A stretch of 64,000 bases of DNA from Tomocerus qinae. Lineage: Eukaryota > Arthropoda > Collembola > Entomobryomorpha > Tomoceridae. The notes under the pieces are model-generated. The model did not search any database. It saw only the letters and a program-made list of their open reading frames with translations, and was not told the DNA's origin. The stretch's first letter is position 1. Each line of letters starts with the position of its first letter. The stretch lies in NCBI GenBank assembly GCA_020055645.1, contig CM034546.1, positions 93,186,001 to 93,250,000 on the forward strand, written 5' to 3'. Of this stretch, positions 27,401 through 38,900 are shown piece by piece. Position numbers and translations under genes: made by a program.

Positions 27401-30400
27401 CCCAGCCCGTGGACTGAATGCACCCAGCTAGACTTCAATCAAAACGGCTGCAGAAAAAGGCTGACTTGGCCAATGACAACACTAATTTTGGTGCACGCAT
27501 TTGCACTCATGTAGTGTTATTTCGAGTATTGTCGTATTACACTGCTAGATCTCTTGCGACAGTAATCCGTAACCATGGGATCGAATTACTGTACTGTGAT
27601 ATAAGTAATTTTATTACACAATGGAAATTCGCAGGGCAAATTGACTACACCAGCGTTGACATAGAGAAAAGCTCAATGCTGTCTCATGTTAGTCCATCGC
27701 TTCAATCTGTCGGATATTCATGACCTGCAAATCCGGTCAAGTATAGGGCAGTTTACATTTCAAACTTTTTCATGCAACTCTCTTTGCTATTTTGGATTCA
27801 ACTTCCTGAGTTTTACTCCGATTTTCTAATGAAGTACATTTTCGGAAAGGTAAAAACATTGGTTAGGATTTGGATAAGGAAAACTTTCGATTATTGTCTC
27901 AGTTTATATACAGTTCACACTTTATGTTGACTTCTGGATAGAAATTCAGTTAAAATTTTGAACCATTGCTACTCCTAAATGATCAAAAAAATCAAAAGTT
28001 TTCCTTATCCAAATCCTAGCCAATGTTTTTACCTTTCCAAAAATGTACTTCATTAGGAAATCGGAGTAAAACTGAGGAAGTTGAATCAAAAATGGCAAAA
28101 AATTTTAACATGTAATTTGATAGTCACCCGAGTTTCCCAAATCGTATACACAATCACCTTAAGCCCAAACTATACTTCCCGTTTCATCGTCACGTTCACG
28201 TTTGGTGACGTCAAAATGACGTCACTACAGTGATTTAAAAAAATTTTTAAATGTGATTTTGACGTCACCAAACGTGAACGTGACGATGAAACGGAAAGTA
28301 TAGTTTGGGCTTTAGTACCGTACATTGTTCCTTAACTTCCCATACAATATCACAAGGTTTTCTATAACATAGTCTGTTCGATGGAATATATTGCCATACA
28401 AAAATTCCTGTGTGCCATTCAAATTCCTATTTTCCCTTGGAATAAGAATAATTGTCATTTTACTTTGAAAAGGAACCTATATTAGTGTTCGAATTAATAT
28501 TATGATTAAATAGCCTGTCCCCATGGCCATTTTGTAAAATTTCAGTGTTTCGAAATTAAAAGAATAGGGGATAAGTTGGGATTAAGACTACTTTGTGGGA
28601 GTTAACAATCTGTCTGTCTGTCCATTTTTCAGTAAGCAATGCTTACTAAGAATAGTATTATTTTGATTGAGATTGATCTTAATCAGATAAGCATCCAAAC
28701 TATTTCAAATCTGGTGGTCAAAAGCACTGTTTAGTTTGAAAATCAGCAAAATCAGACGTCCTCCCTATGCCTTGTCTTTTGTCTAGGGAGGATTAGAAGA
28801 TCAAAATAGATGTAGATTGTAAATGTAACCCTGTATCGACCAGGTTTCCTTTCCCAGTGAGGTTCAACATTCAAACTGGATACCCCACAAACCTAATTTA
28901 GTTTATCACAATATAACCTAACCATAGAATAGGGCGGCTGCATACTTTATTAATTTTAGCTTTAGTCCTTTGCCGGCAGACAGAAAGCAAAACAGGCTAC
29001 TCTCGTACTGTCAACTGCCAGGGTCCACACAGTTTTTCTAAGTTACGTTGAACCTGGCTGCAGACAAAGAGTAAAACAGGAGCTCGTCACTTGAACGACT
29101 TGAAGTAACAGGAGCTGTCACTGTCATAGTAACATTTTTGAAAATCGTGAGCTAGAGCCTGATTTGATTGAAAGTACACTTTTAGATCATGTATCTAAAG
29201 GACTAGGGATGTTACATCTAAAGATGTTTGCGTTCTTATGACTTAACCTCCGCTACTTTTTTACATCCGTTTGAACAATATTTATAACATTCTGGTTTCT
29301 AATTTTACTGGGAAATATAGGGGAAACTCCCCCGGGGGAAACCCTGGCTATTTTCCATAGATACAAATTAATATACAATTTCGAACACTCATGTAGGTTC
29401 TTTTTCAAAGTAAAATCTCAATTAAGATTTACTTTTTCAGCATTTAATTTGACTTAATTAATTTTGTACAGATAGTGAAAACGAGGAAGACACGAACTGA
29501 TGAAGATTGTGCTTTAGCCTTTTCACATGAAGCAAATCCACAAGTTAAAACAAAACGTTGGAGCTTGGAAGAGACAAAGCAGCTAAAGGTAACTTGTTTT
29601 GTACTTAAGATTCTATCGAAGTATATAAACCCAATTAAAAATTACTTGTCCATCAATCATCAAGTGAAAAAAAATATTAAAACGTATCGTTTTGCAGGAA
29701 ATAATTTCCCGATTTGAACATTGTTGCTGGAATACGGTGGCTGCTGAATTTAATCAGTTTAATATAGTTTCAAATAAACCATTACGTACATCATACCAGT
29801 GTTATTTCCGGTATCGCAATCGTGTAAATCCTCCTAAGAAAATGATGTGGAATGAAGAAAAAGATCGTCTTGCCAAACAATGGATTGATGAAACTAACGG
29901 TAATTGGCGCTTGGTTGCTGAAATGTTTCACGATCCTGCAGCCACAAAAAGGCAGATCATTGAGCGCTACAAGAAGAATATCAATCCTGTATTACGAAAT
30001 GGTGCTTTCACCAGAGTCGAGGACTGTCTTTTATTGTTGACCATTGAGAAACTGAAACCCTTTATTGCCAGAGAAGGACATTTTGGATCTCTATTGGCTT
30101 ACCTACCTTGGAGATTTGAAACTACATGGAGAGACCGAGCTAATAACTTGTTTAGTGATTGGATTGTCCCTTGGACATTGTATGTTATTGTTTTATTTTG
30201 TCCTAATGTGATTTCTCAATTTTATTAATTTTGTGAACATTTTACTTGACAGTAAATGTGCTGTATTGGCATTACTGTGTTAAACTTATTAAGTCTGTTC
30301 TATTGACCAAACAATGAACAAAAAGTAAAGAAATGTTATTTTTCAAGTTAACGAAACTTGTGTATGTATGCAGAAAAATTCAACAATTTTAATTATTTAC

Positions 30401-32898
30401 AAATTGTGATATGTTCAGAGAGGAAGATGAAAAATTGATGGAGTTAGCTGTTACCATGAAAAGAAATTGGCAGAAGATATCAGAGGAATTTACGTCGTTT
30501 AAAAATCGTAAAGGATGCTTGACGCGTTATAAGATTTTGCAACGGCGGTTGAAAGATGGACGGTACAAAAATCTACAAGAGGTATGCTATAATTGTAATT
30601 TTGCCGTTACATGGGTAGTTAGTTAGTTGGCATTTAAAGCTTTGGATTTTGAATGTTTAATATATTAAATATTTTATATTAATTTGTTGTTTTCTAGTAT
30701 CACGAAGCGTATGCCATGACTCGTTACAATGTATTCCAGTATAAACATTTAAAGGAAATTGTCGCTTTATTAAAAAAGGTCAACAACACATTTGTTCCTG
30801 AACAGTTTGTTCACTTTCCTGGATTGGCTCGAGGTAACTATGATGTGGTTTAAGGGTAGTATTAATTATTGTAATTACAGCGGACTAAACTTTTTTAAAT
30901 CCACAAATAAATGGGATCTATTTTAAACTAAGTTCGCTGTAAAAGAAATTTGAATGGTTTTCTGAGTCTTCTGTATGTTGAGTTTCGAGCCAAGACGTTT
31001 TTATTTAAGGCTCATGGATTTGAAAAATTACCAAAATCTAGTGTCTTCACAGATAGATTTTCAATCAGTGTTTCATTTTCATTGTGGTAATTGGTAAACA
31101 ATTTAATTGTAGAACCCAAATTAAATTAAGCGAAAGTTTCATTCCTTTGTTATCTTTCCTTGGAGGGTGGAATTTAAGAGAAAAACATGGCATTAAGAAC
31201 GAGCAATAACAATGATATTTTCATACCTGCGGGTGTTTGCTCTGCCGCTACTCTCAATTTTTTCTTTGTATCGCCCGAAATCATGAAACTTGGCTTTGCA
31301 ATCATATCGGATTTCAAAAACTCTCTACTTTTAAAACATATTTTATTTTTTCTGTTATGCAGATGTACCTCCTTCTGAACATGAACTGCAGCATATGTTA
31401 ATGTCATTCGACCGAGACATTGTTCGACACACAATACTTTCTTTGGAAAAATACATAGCATCTGTAAGTTTCTTAAATAAAATAACTGCTTTCCAATATT
31501 ATTGACACCTGCTGTTATTCAGCAGAATAGTAAGCAGTTGCATTACCTCTATCAGTTGTGTAGCTGTAAAAGTAAATATGGACTCGAGTGATAGAAATGA
31601 GATGTCAATTAGCTCTAATATAGGTAAGCTTACAGCGCTTTGGTCAAGCTTTGCTATCTTTCGTATCAATATTTATCTACTATCATAACCGCCGAATGAC
31701 AGATGTCTAAAATATCGGAAAAGTATTTATTAATTACAAATAAGTACATCGTAAGTGTGTCAATTTTTACCAATCAATACATCTTTTAATTCTATTACTA
31801 GGCCCCCAGTACTAATGCTGAATTTCAAAATGATTAGTCATTTAATATTGTTTAATTTTCGAAATAATCTAATCTTCACTCGTATTGGACTTAATTGTTT
31901 GTGAAATATGCATTTCAACAAAAAGCCGCTTTTACCATGGCATAGATAGATAGATACATGCGACGTTACGTATAAATAGCTTTATTTTTATATATTAGAG
32001 ATTAATCTCATTCTTAATAATATTATGCTGTTTGATCCATTAAGATTGTTAGATATGCAAGTAATGTTGTATTTTGTAGTTTCAAAGTTTGTTGTAGTGA
32101 ATTTCAAATGTTTCAAATACTTATAGAGAGACGAATTTTGGAAAAGCTGGATTTCGAAGCACGGAAAGCGAAGGAGGACGTTTGATCGACGTAAGTAATT
32201 TTTGCTGTAGTTTTAGTAATGATAAAATTCATGCTAACTTTTAGTTACGAATTTTAATCTTATGTTTTTCAGGAACCTTCCACGGTGATAGTGCTCAGAG
32301 TGTTGCATCAGCTATTCACATTCGGGATTTGCAGTTAAAACCGAAGTCAGAAATTCAAGATATGACCGATTTTGAAGCCGAGATATACAAGTTCTACGCT
32401 CAATTCTGTCGCACTAAGGCCATCAAACGATCCACCGAGCGACCATACATTCCTACTGCTCGAAGACTTGCTTCCTGGAGTGTTATTTCGCGATTAGTGG
32501 CGACACCATTGGAGTCTATCCCTTTGGATGATACGCCAAGGAAATTGAAAGGTAAAGGAAAGGGGAGCCGTGCTGCTGCCGATTTAGACAGAGATGGATG
32601 GCCATCTTCATTCGACGAGTCTGGAATGGATGAATCAACGCCGAAGAAAAGTCAACCAAAGGCACCTGTAACTGGCACTGGAAAAAGGCGGGGGAGACCA
32701 CCGAAGAATTTGAGTCTTGAAAGTAGTGCGGAGGGACCCAAGACGGAACCCAAGAAGATACGTAAGGTTAGCGCACCACGGAAGCGTAAAGCTAAAGAAG
32801 ATTTTGAAGAATCGGTACCTAAAGTTCGCCGTAGTGTTGGGCGGCCACGAAAATCAGTGCAGTACACTAATGAATCCCCTGGGGACGAATCTGCATAG
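21430..32898 (+). CDS. SNAPC4: snRNA-activating protein complex subunit 4 (SNAPC4/SNAP190)-like Myb protein
   Basis: Nine exons, 21430–21916, 23251–24380, 29472–29588, 29698–30179, 30419–30581, 30698–30833, 31363–31463, 32127–32190 and 32273–32898, join in frame to 1101 residues. SNAPC4 is the large DNA-binding subunit of the complex that recognises the proximal sequence element of snRNA promoters in the nucleus. Order: an acidic N-terminus; a conserved block with RPYFKTEDGMLAGPNPP, as in the KPYFKD...GPP block of SNAPC4; a DWDAVSQKM half-repeat; then Myb repeats with spaced tryptophans (KRWSLEETKQLK, MMWNEEKDRLAKQW, GAFTRVEDCLLL, WTLEEDEKLMEL), about residues 540–800. AT-hook motifs lie at about 464–469 (RGRPKK), 1033–1038 (RGRPPK) and 1083–1087 (GRPRK). 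The start was chosen as the first ATG of exon 1. Orthology rests on domain order rather than identity. Confidence 0.8.
21917..23250. other. First intron of the SNAPC4-like gene
   Basis: It begins GTAAGT and ends CGCAG. No open frame or clear repeat was found in this 1.3 kb. Confidence 0.5.
24826..25265. mobile_element. Foldback element in SNAPC4 intron
   Basis: Left arm from about 24826 to 25040 and right arm from about 25060 to 25265 are imperfect inverted copies. The best-preserved inner part pairs TCCAGTAACAGATTCTATAA with its complement near 25115–25135, and the outer ends pair GCATAGCAACCACAA with TTGTGGTTGCTATG. The loop is only about 20 bp. No coding capacity. Confidence 0.75.
25972..26130. 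mobile_element. Short palindromic MITE, copy 1
   Basis: The ends AGACCTGTTTTATACTT and AAGTATAAAACAGGTCT are exact complements. Inside, CACTTTCACGTTTTGTGACGTCA mirrors TGACGTCACTAAACGTGAAAGTG. About 159 bp in all. The core (AACGTGA, GTGACGTCA) is shared with the element at 28163–28310, so both belong to one family. No coding capacity. Confidence 0.8.
26427..27205. mobile_element. Large foldback element with ~355-bp arms
   Basis: Left arm about 26427–26781 and right arm about 26846–27205 are inverted copies with high identity, separated by a 64-bp loop. Matching blocks include CTACCCCAAGGGGTAACATT against its complement at 27053–27075, and GTGTTCACTGTTTAAAGTAT against the left arm near 26745. 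Small indels distinguish the arms. It could fold into a very long hairpin in the SNAPC4 pre-mRNA. Confidence 0.85.
27225..27605. repeat. Degraded copy of the 18056–18328 element
   Basis: GCCAATAGCAACAGTAATCT near 27230 resembles the loop of the 18.1-kb element, and the stretch around 27480–27590 (ending CCATGGGATCGAATTACTG) resembles its right arm. Divergence is much higher than between the arms of the 18.1-kb copy, so this appears older. Confidence 0.5.
27787..28096. mobile_element. Foldback element with ~105-bp arms
   Basis: 27787–27889 and 27992–28096 are inverted copies; for example AAAACATTGGTTAGGATTTG pairs with CAAATCCTAGCCAATGTTTT. The loop is about 100 bp. No coding capacity. Confidence 0.8.
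28163..28310. mobile_element. Short palindromic MITE, copy 2
   Basis: GCCCAAACTATACTT at the left and AAGTATAGTTTGGGC at the right are exact complements, followed inward by GTCACGTTCACGTTTGGTGA and its mirror. The element is 148 bp with a short AT-rich centre. It shares the ACGTGA/TGACGTCA core with the element at 25972–26130. Confidence 0.82.
28457..29417. repeat. Inverted repeat pair at the right end of the intron
   Basis: 28457–28500 (TTTTACTTTGAAAAGGAACC...) and about 29370–29417 (...GGTTCTTTTTCAAAGTAAAA) are complementary with a few mismatches, about 0.87 kb apart. They may be ends of another decayed element. Confidence 0.55.
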
Positions 32899-33428
32899 AA
32901 AGTGGGGCCTTCTTTCTAGTTTTAATTTAGGGTTATTTAAAATTTATCAATACTAAGCATAAGTTTTAGTTTATTAAGTTTTCACTATCATGACATTGCT
33001 ATTAGTGTTAGATTTTTAAGTAGAATTTAAACAATACATTATTACGATTTATGATTTATAATATAAGGTACCAATGTTGGCTTTGTTCTTTTCCAATGAC
33101 TTCATTTACTGTGTTTATCTGTTTGCCAAGCATTTATTGTGTTGATTCATTTAGGCATCGAAAATCTCTTGAAACCTTGCAACCTGTTTGCTGTGGAAAT
33201 CGGCCTTCGCCCCGCACACACTATGACCCGCCCTCAATGTAAGAGGAGCTTAGAAGGGGCCGTAGCAAGTAGACGGATCTAAAGTGTGGAAATTAGCCAG
33301 TGGGCGGGGCCTGTTACACTGAAAATTAAAATTTTTTCGATGCCTTTGTTTCATATTCTTTTTCATAATATATTTTTTAATATAGTTATCTTCTGATTTT
33401 TAAGGCCTGACTTCGAAGGTCTTTCATG
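32899..33428. other. 3' flank of SNAPC4-like gene
   Basis: 3' untranslated and intergenic sequence after the stop at 32896–32898. No further gene was seen. Confidence 0.45.
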
Positions 33429-34960
33429 GGCCGTTTGTTTTCTGAATTATTGTTGAGGTTTTGGTTAGATGCTCTTCATATTCTTTTTCTTGATACATTT
33501 GTTTTCTGAAGTAATTTTCAAACCTTTGACGAAAGGTGTTTATATTCTTTTTCATAATGCATTTATTTTAAATGTATGTATTAATGTCGATAATATTTAT
33601 AATAATTAGGTTAGTATATGATTGGATTCGAAAATATTTACAATGTCGTTTTTCATGATGATACATTATTTTAAATGTATTAAGGTCGTAAAGTTGTAAT
33701 GTAAATACTGTCAGTGATTGAAAATTGTGTATCATGTTCTTTTTCATAACCGTTTATTTTCAATTAATGTATTAATGGCGATAATATTCATAATAACTAT
33801 CTTAGAATTGGATTGGATTCGAAAATAGTTACAATGTTGTTTTTCATGATGGTACATTTATTCTTAATGTGTTAAGGTTGTAAATAGTTTCAATGATTGA
33901 AAATTGTGTATCATGTTATTTTTGCATTAATAGCGTTGGTTTTTTGAATTATTGTTAAGGTCTTGGTTAGAAGGTGCTTTTCATATTCTTTTTCATGATG
34001 CATTTGTTTTCTGAAATAATTTTCAGAGCTTTGATGAAAGGTGTTTATGTTCTTTTTCATAATGCATTTATGGTAAATGTATATATTAATGTCGAATATA
34101 TTCATAATTAATTGTTGTTGGAATTGGATTTCAAAATATTTACAATGTTGTAATAATATTAGATATAAAAATATTAAGATCGTAAAGTAGCAAATACTGT
34201 CAATGATTGAAAATTGTGTATCATGTACTTTTTCAAAACCGTTTATTTTAATTGTATGTATTAGTGGATATAATATTCATATTAATTGTTTTTTGCATTG
34301 GATTCGAAAATATTTACAATGTTGTTATTCATGATAATACAAAATTATTTTAAGAGTATTAATGTCGTAAAGTTACAAATAATGCCGATGATTGAAAATT
34401 GTGTATCATGCTCTTTTTCAAAACCATTTATTTGAAACCTATGTATTAATGTCGTTTGTTTTCTGGATTTTGAATTATTATTGTTGAATTCATGGTTAGA
34501 AGGTGCTTTTCATATTCTTTTTCATGATGCATATGTTTTCTGAAATAATTTTCAGAGCTTTGATGTAAAATGTTTATGTTCTGTTTCATAATGCATTTAT
34601 TTTAAATGTATGTATTAATGACGAATGTATTCATTGTTGTTGGGATTGGATTCGAAAATATTTACAATGTTGTTTTTCATGATGATACATTTATTTTAAC
34701 AATATTAAGGTCGTAAAGTAGCAAATACTGTCAAGGATTGAAAATTGTGTATCATGTTCTTTTTCATAACCATTTAATTTAAATGTATGTATTAATGTAT
34801 AGAATATTCAATATTGAATGGGAATCGAAAATATTTATAATGATCTTTTTCATGGTGGTACATTTATTTTAACAGTATTAAGGTCGTAAGGTTGCAAATA
34901 CTGTCAATGATTGAAAATTGTGTATCATCTTCTTTTTCATTATCGTTTATTCAAATGTTT
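33429..34960. repeat. Higher-order AT-rich tandem repeat, three units of about 490–530 bp
   Basis: The phrase GATTGAAAATTGTGTATCAT starts at 33716, 33895, 34205, 34390, 34736 and 34909. Spacing alternates about 179/310/185/346/173, so every second copy is 489–531 bp apart. A second marker, the (T/A)TGGTTAG block before a TTTTCATATTCTTTTTC-type run, recurs at about 33461, 33963 and 34492, with the same period. Thus three long units each hold two related subunits plus a spacer. No coding frame. Confidence 0.8.
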
Positions 34961-35971
34961 TATTTGAAGAAATCTGAAATAACTGCTTTACAATTGATAA
35001 ATATACTTATAAATGTGAGTACTACACAGGTATTCCATATTCTACATTTTATTTAATTGTAGAGCTTACTTCGTTAGTGCTTATGATTGAATGATAATAG
35101 TTGTATGATAGACTAGGGGTATGGTATTCTAGATATTATGAAAATTATGATGATCTTATGTTTCTTAATTGTTATCTCTGTTATGTCTTTAAATGAATTG
35201 TAATATGAACAGTGTGTAGAGTAGACTTTGTAGTGAACTAATAAAATAATATTCAAACAAACGAACTGTACGTTTTGTAATTTCCATTTAGTTATTGATA
35301 TCTTACAATATGTGTAGCAATTCTTTAGTTAATATCGGACGAATGTTATATGAATCTCAATTTAGTAAATATAATAATGGCTAAGAGTTTTTGTAGTTAC
35401 TTTAACGGCTGCATGGTCATGCCAAACCCAATGTTTAGCAAAGTTAGCACTATTTCATAAGATTTACTGGATTTTGACTGACATGACAGCTCATTTATTT
35501 TTACTCATAAATATATGTATCGGTATAGTGTAGATAGTGTAATTAAATCGCGTTGATGTGTGGCATGTCGTTAATTGAGCATCTTTTGAACGTGTTATCC
35601 AAGCCAAAGATCAGAGAAGCGTTTTTTATAACATTTAGTGAGATAATGATGGGTTTTGTGGTGGATCTTGTAGATTGGCTATTATATTTTTTCTGTGGAT
35701 ATATCCTTTGTTTGGGATATAATAATTATAACATGTCTGTTTTGTGGATAAAAACGAGGAAGGAGTGAAGGACTGGAGGACCAATCCTGTCAATCAATAC
35801 TTCATCCTGATTTCCATACTGACGTCGACATCACAAAGGTGAATTAAACACTTACATATAGTCGAAAACGAATGAAGAATGTTTCATGCAGTCAAATAAA
35901 TATCCTTTCTTCACTGGAGTACACCCTAATAATTTTTCTTGCATGAAACTTGAAATTATTAAGTGTATAAC
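34961..35971. other. Region upstream of the pseudoperoxidase gene
   Basis: AT-rich, with no supported gene. A 70-codon open frame at 35556–35768 has hydrophobic stretches but no recognisable family or splice partners. Confidence 0.4.
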
Positions 35972-38900
35972 ATGAATCTTTCAATTTTTATTTTGATATT
36001 TTTCCAGTGTATATATTTTCTGAGTAATCTTGGAGCTGAGGGTTTGGGATCCAAGATTCGGATTCACATCTTTAAAGGAAGAGTTAGTAACGTTTTGAAT
36101 ATTTTGACTTTAAATTACATGATAGGACAGGAAAGAAAATTATTCGTCTAAATATATTATATTGTGATTCAGGAATTATTTTTTCCAAAACCGAGTATTG
36201 GCAGTGCATTAAACCCTTGGATTCCACGAGTGAATACCAAATCGCCTAATACTGGGGACAGTTTCGACAAGAAAGATCACCAAGATCGTTGTATAACTCC
36301 ACAGAATATACCTGGAATCTGCAAAGAATTTTCGGAATGTTCCTGGCTCTATCACAGTTTACCTCCTGATGTTAACGATTGGCACATTTTCAAGTGCTGG
36401 ATACCAGGGCAAGGAGAGATCAAGCCTAATGGATTTTGTTGTCCACCACAAGAAATCAATTTAACCACAGTGCCCATTTTTACTACTCTCCCAACAACAA
36501 CTACATCAGGTTTTCTCATCTTAATTCTTAGAAGTTCCTAAAAATTCATCATTCCATATTCATAATGTTTATACTATTTGAAGTGTGGATCATGCTTGAT
36601 TTGTAATAAAATTATATAGAAAACACCAATGTTGAAACAAAATCGGAAGACGATTTGGATTGTAAGTATGAAAAAACCCACGCACTGCCATGCTTTGAAA
36701 ATATTGAAGAGCTGAACTCAACCATCCTACGGGAATCCCTCAAGGTTGCTGAACGAAATGAGCTTACTGAAGAAGATTTATTAATTCAGAAAAGGACACA
36801 GGATGGTGGCCTCCGTTTCTTTGGAAAAGTACTAATTTAGGCTCTACTATTTACTCATTCGCTTTCACTTGGACTCATTTACTATTATTTTCCGTAGTGC
36901 ATATTTGAAATATTTTATGTAATAATATTACAAACTATATTGCACTACACCCATATAAGTCCTACTATGCACTCTGTAATAGGCGTGTATTGTTTAAGTT
37001 TACTAATTACACCATTTTCCATATGTACGAATTATTTTACAGGAATCAGAGAGGTCTTATGAAATGCCTAATTTTGCAGATGTGTTAATAAAGACGTCTA
37101 GAGAGATTGCGAACAGGTTAGTCTTCAATTTAAGGTATTACATGATACATGTTGTTTAATTCTCACTATTAATGTTTTCTCATTTTCTCAAATAATTACA
37201 TCAAGAATGAAACTAGAAAAACGTCAGAAAATCTTCGGTTTGAAAAAAGTAAATAGTACAATATTTCCAGAATTGAGTAGATATTGCATACAAAATCCTG
37301 TATGCAAAATTGCTAAGTACAGAACCATAGATGGATCATGTAACAATCTGCAAATTCCAAGACAAGGGGAATCGAACACTCCACTGAGAAGGGTACTTCC
37401 CCCTTCATATGCTGACGGTAATTTACTTATAATTCATCAAAACGAGATTTTTAAAACTATTTCATGGACACTAATTTGGGAAAAAATCATATCCAGGTCT
37501 CGCAACTCCAAGGGTTGCTTCGGATTGTTCCTCACTACCAGCTGCTCCCATTCTCAGCAAATCATTCGCTAAAGTGAAGAATATTTCTTCTGATAAGCAT
37601 TCGCTATTCTTTGTTCAATTTTGGCAATTTTTGTTCAGCGATTTTGGCTCCACGCGAACAGCTAGATTCGGTAAATATACATAAAAGTCTAGGTCTTTTA
37701 GCAAATCTATGTAAAAAATCTTATCTTTGTATACTATATGTCTCAACAGAAAAACCTGGGGTAAAATGTTGTCAGCATTCCGGAGAGGTTCGAGATAAAA
37801 GATGTTATCCAATGGAAACTGTAGACGGTCCTTTGCACAATCTGAAAAGTAGATGTATTGATTACTACCGAGCCCAATTATCTCCAAGAATCGATTGCAG
37901 TTTAGGTTATGCTGATCAAATGAATGAGGGAACACACTGGATAGATTTATCCAATTTATATGGTTCGAATACGGAGGAAGCAGATGAACTAAGACATCAC
38001 CGAAATGGTTTATTACGATACTCGAGAGCATTGGGCAAGAAAAGCTTGTTGCCTTTAAGAGAGACTTCAGGGGATGATTGTACCATTCCAGAGCGGGGAG
38101 TATTTTGTTTTCATTCTGGTACTAAGTCATTTAATGTCTTTAATGAATTGTGATATTGGTATTCGTTGCTACGTTTAAGGGAATGTCATAACATTTTAAT
38201 TGCCCCACTTAGTTTTACTATAAGTGCGTTAACAATATTATATATACTATTTTGTAGGTGATCGTAAAGTGAACGATTTGACGGGGTTACTGGTGACTCA
38301 TTTGCTTTGGTTTCGGGAGCACAACAGAATAGCTTCAGAATTAAAATCCATCAATATTGAATGGTCGGATGAAGAATTGTATCAAGAAGCAAGACGAATT
38401 GTTATTGCTGAATATCATCATATCGTTTACAATGAATGGATTCCTCTTTTTATAGGTCTTTCCATTTAAGCTTTTCATTCGTTTTCTTTTTATTTATGTT
38501 GACCAGTTTTCTACTGTTTTTTAGGCAAAAATAGCGTAACGAGAACCGTTCAACAAAATGTTTTGAAAGAAGAGCTTTTTGATGGAGACAGCTCAGTATC
38601 TAATGAATTCTTCTCAGCCGCTTTTAGAATTGACAATTCTCTTGAGCAGGGCATCATTCATCTCATAAATGAGTTCAAAAGAAACAATGACTCGACAAAA
38701 TCAATATCAGGGATAAATTACCATAACCCTCATAGTATTAGGTCGCATGGACAAGTTGATAAATGGATTAAAGGGCTTTCAAAATATCCGTCCCAATTTC
38801 CAGATTCTTACAAAAGTCTTCATGTAAGTACAGATATCTCATTCAAAACTTACAAAATAGGAGAATAAAAACCCAAAGCCATAATAATCATATGCGTTGT

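Larger units (their letters stand above)
25387..28369. repeat. Widely spaced inverted repeat pair in SNAPC4 intron
   Basis: A segment of about 56 bp at 25387–25442 (TGTTATAGAAAACC...) recurs in inverted orientation at 28314–28369 (...GGTTTTCTATAACA) with only a few differences. The copies enclose four smaller foldback elements. They may be the ends of one larger composite element, or two independent copies inserted in opposite directions. Confidence 0.6.
24381..29471. other. 5.1-kb SNAPC4 intron filled with foldback elements
   Basis: The intron joins DWDAVSQKM directly to IVKTRKTRT in phase 0. It contains at least seven inverted-repeat pairs, several nested, listed separately. All other introns of this gene are between about 100 and 1,330 bp, so most of its length appears to be inserted repeat DNA. 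No transposase or other coding frame was recognised inside it. Confidence 0.75.

Noticed and set aside
27418-27723. 101-codon open frame in the SNAPC4 intron
   Set aside because: It overlaps the degraded foldback copy and has no recognisable domain.
35556-35768. 70-codon hydrophobic open frame upstream of the pseudoperoxidase
   Set aside because: Single short frame in AT-rich sequence; no recognisable motif, and it ends well before the signal-peptide exon.
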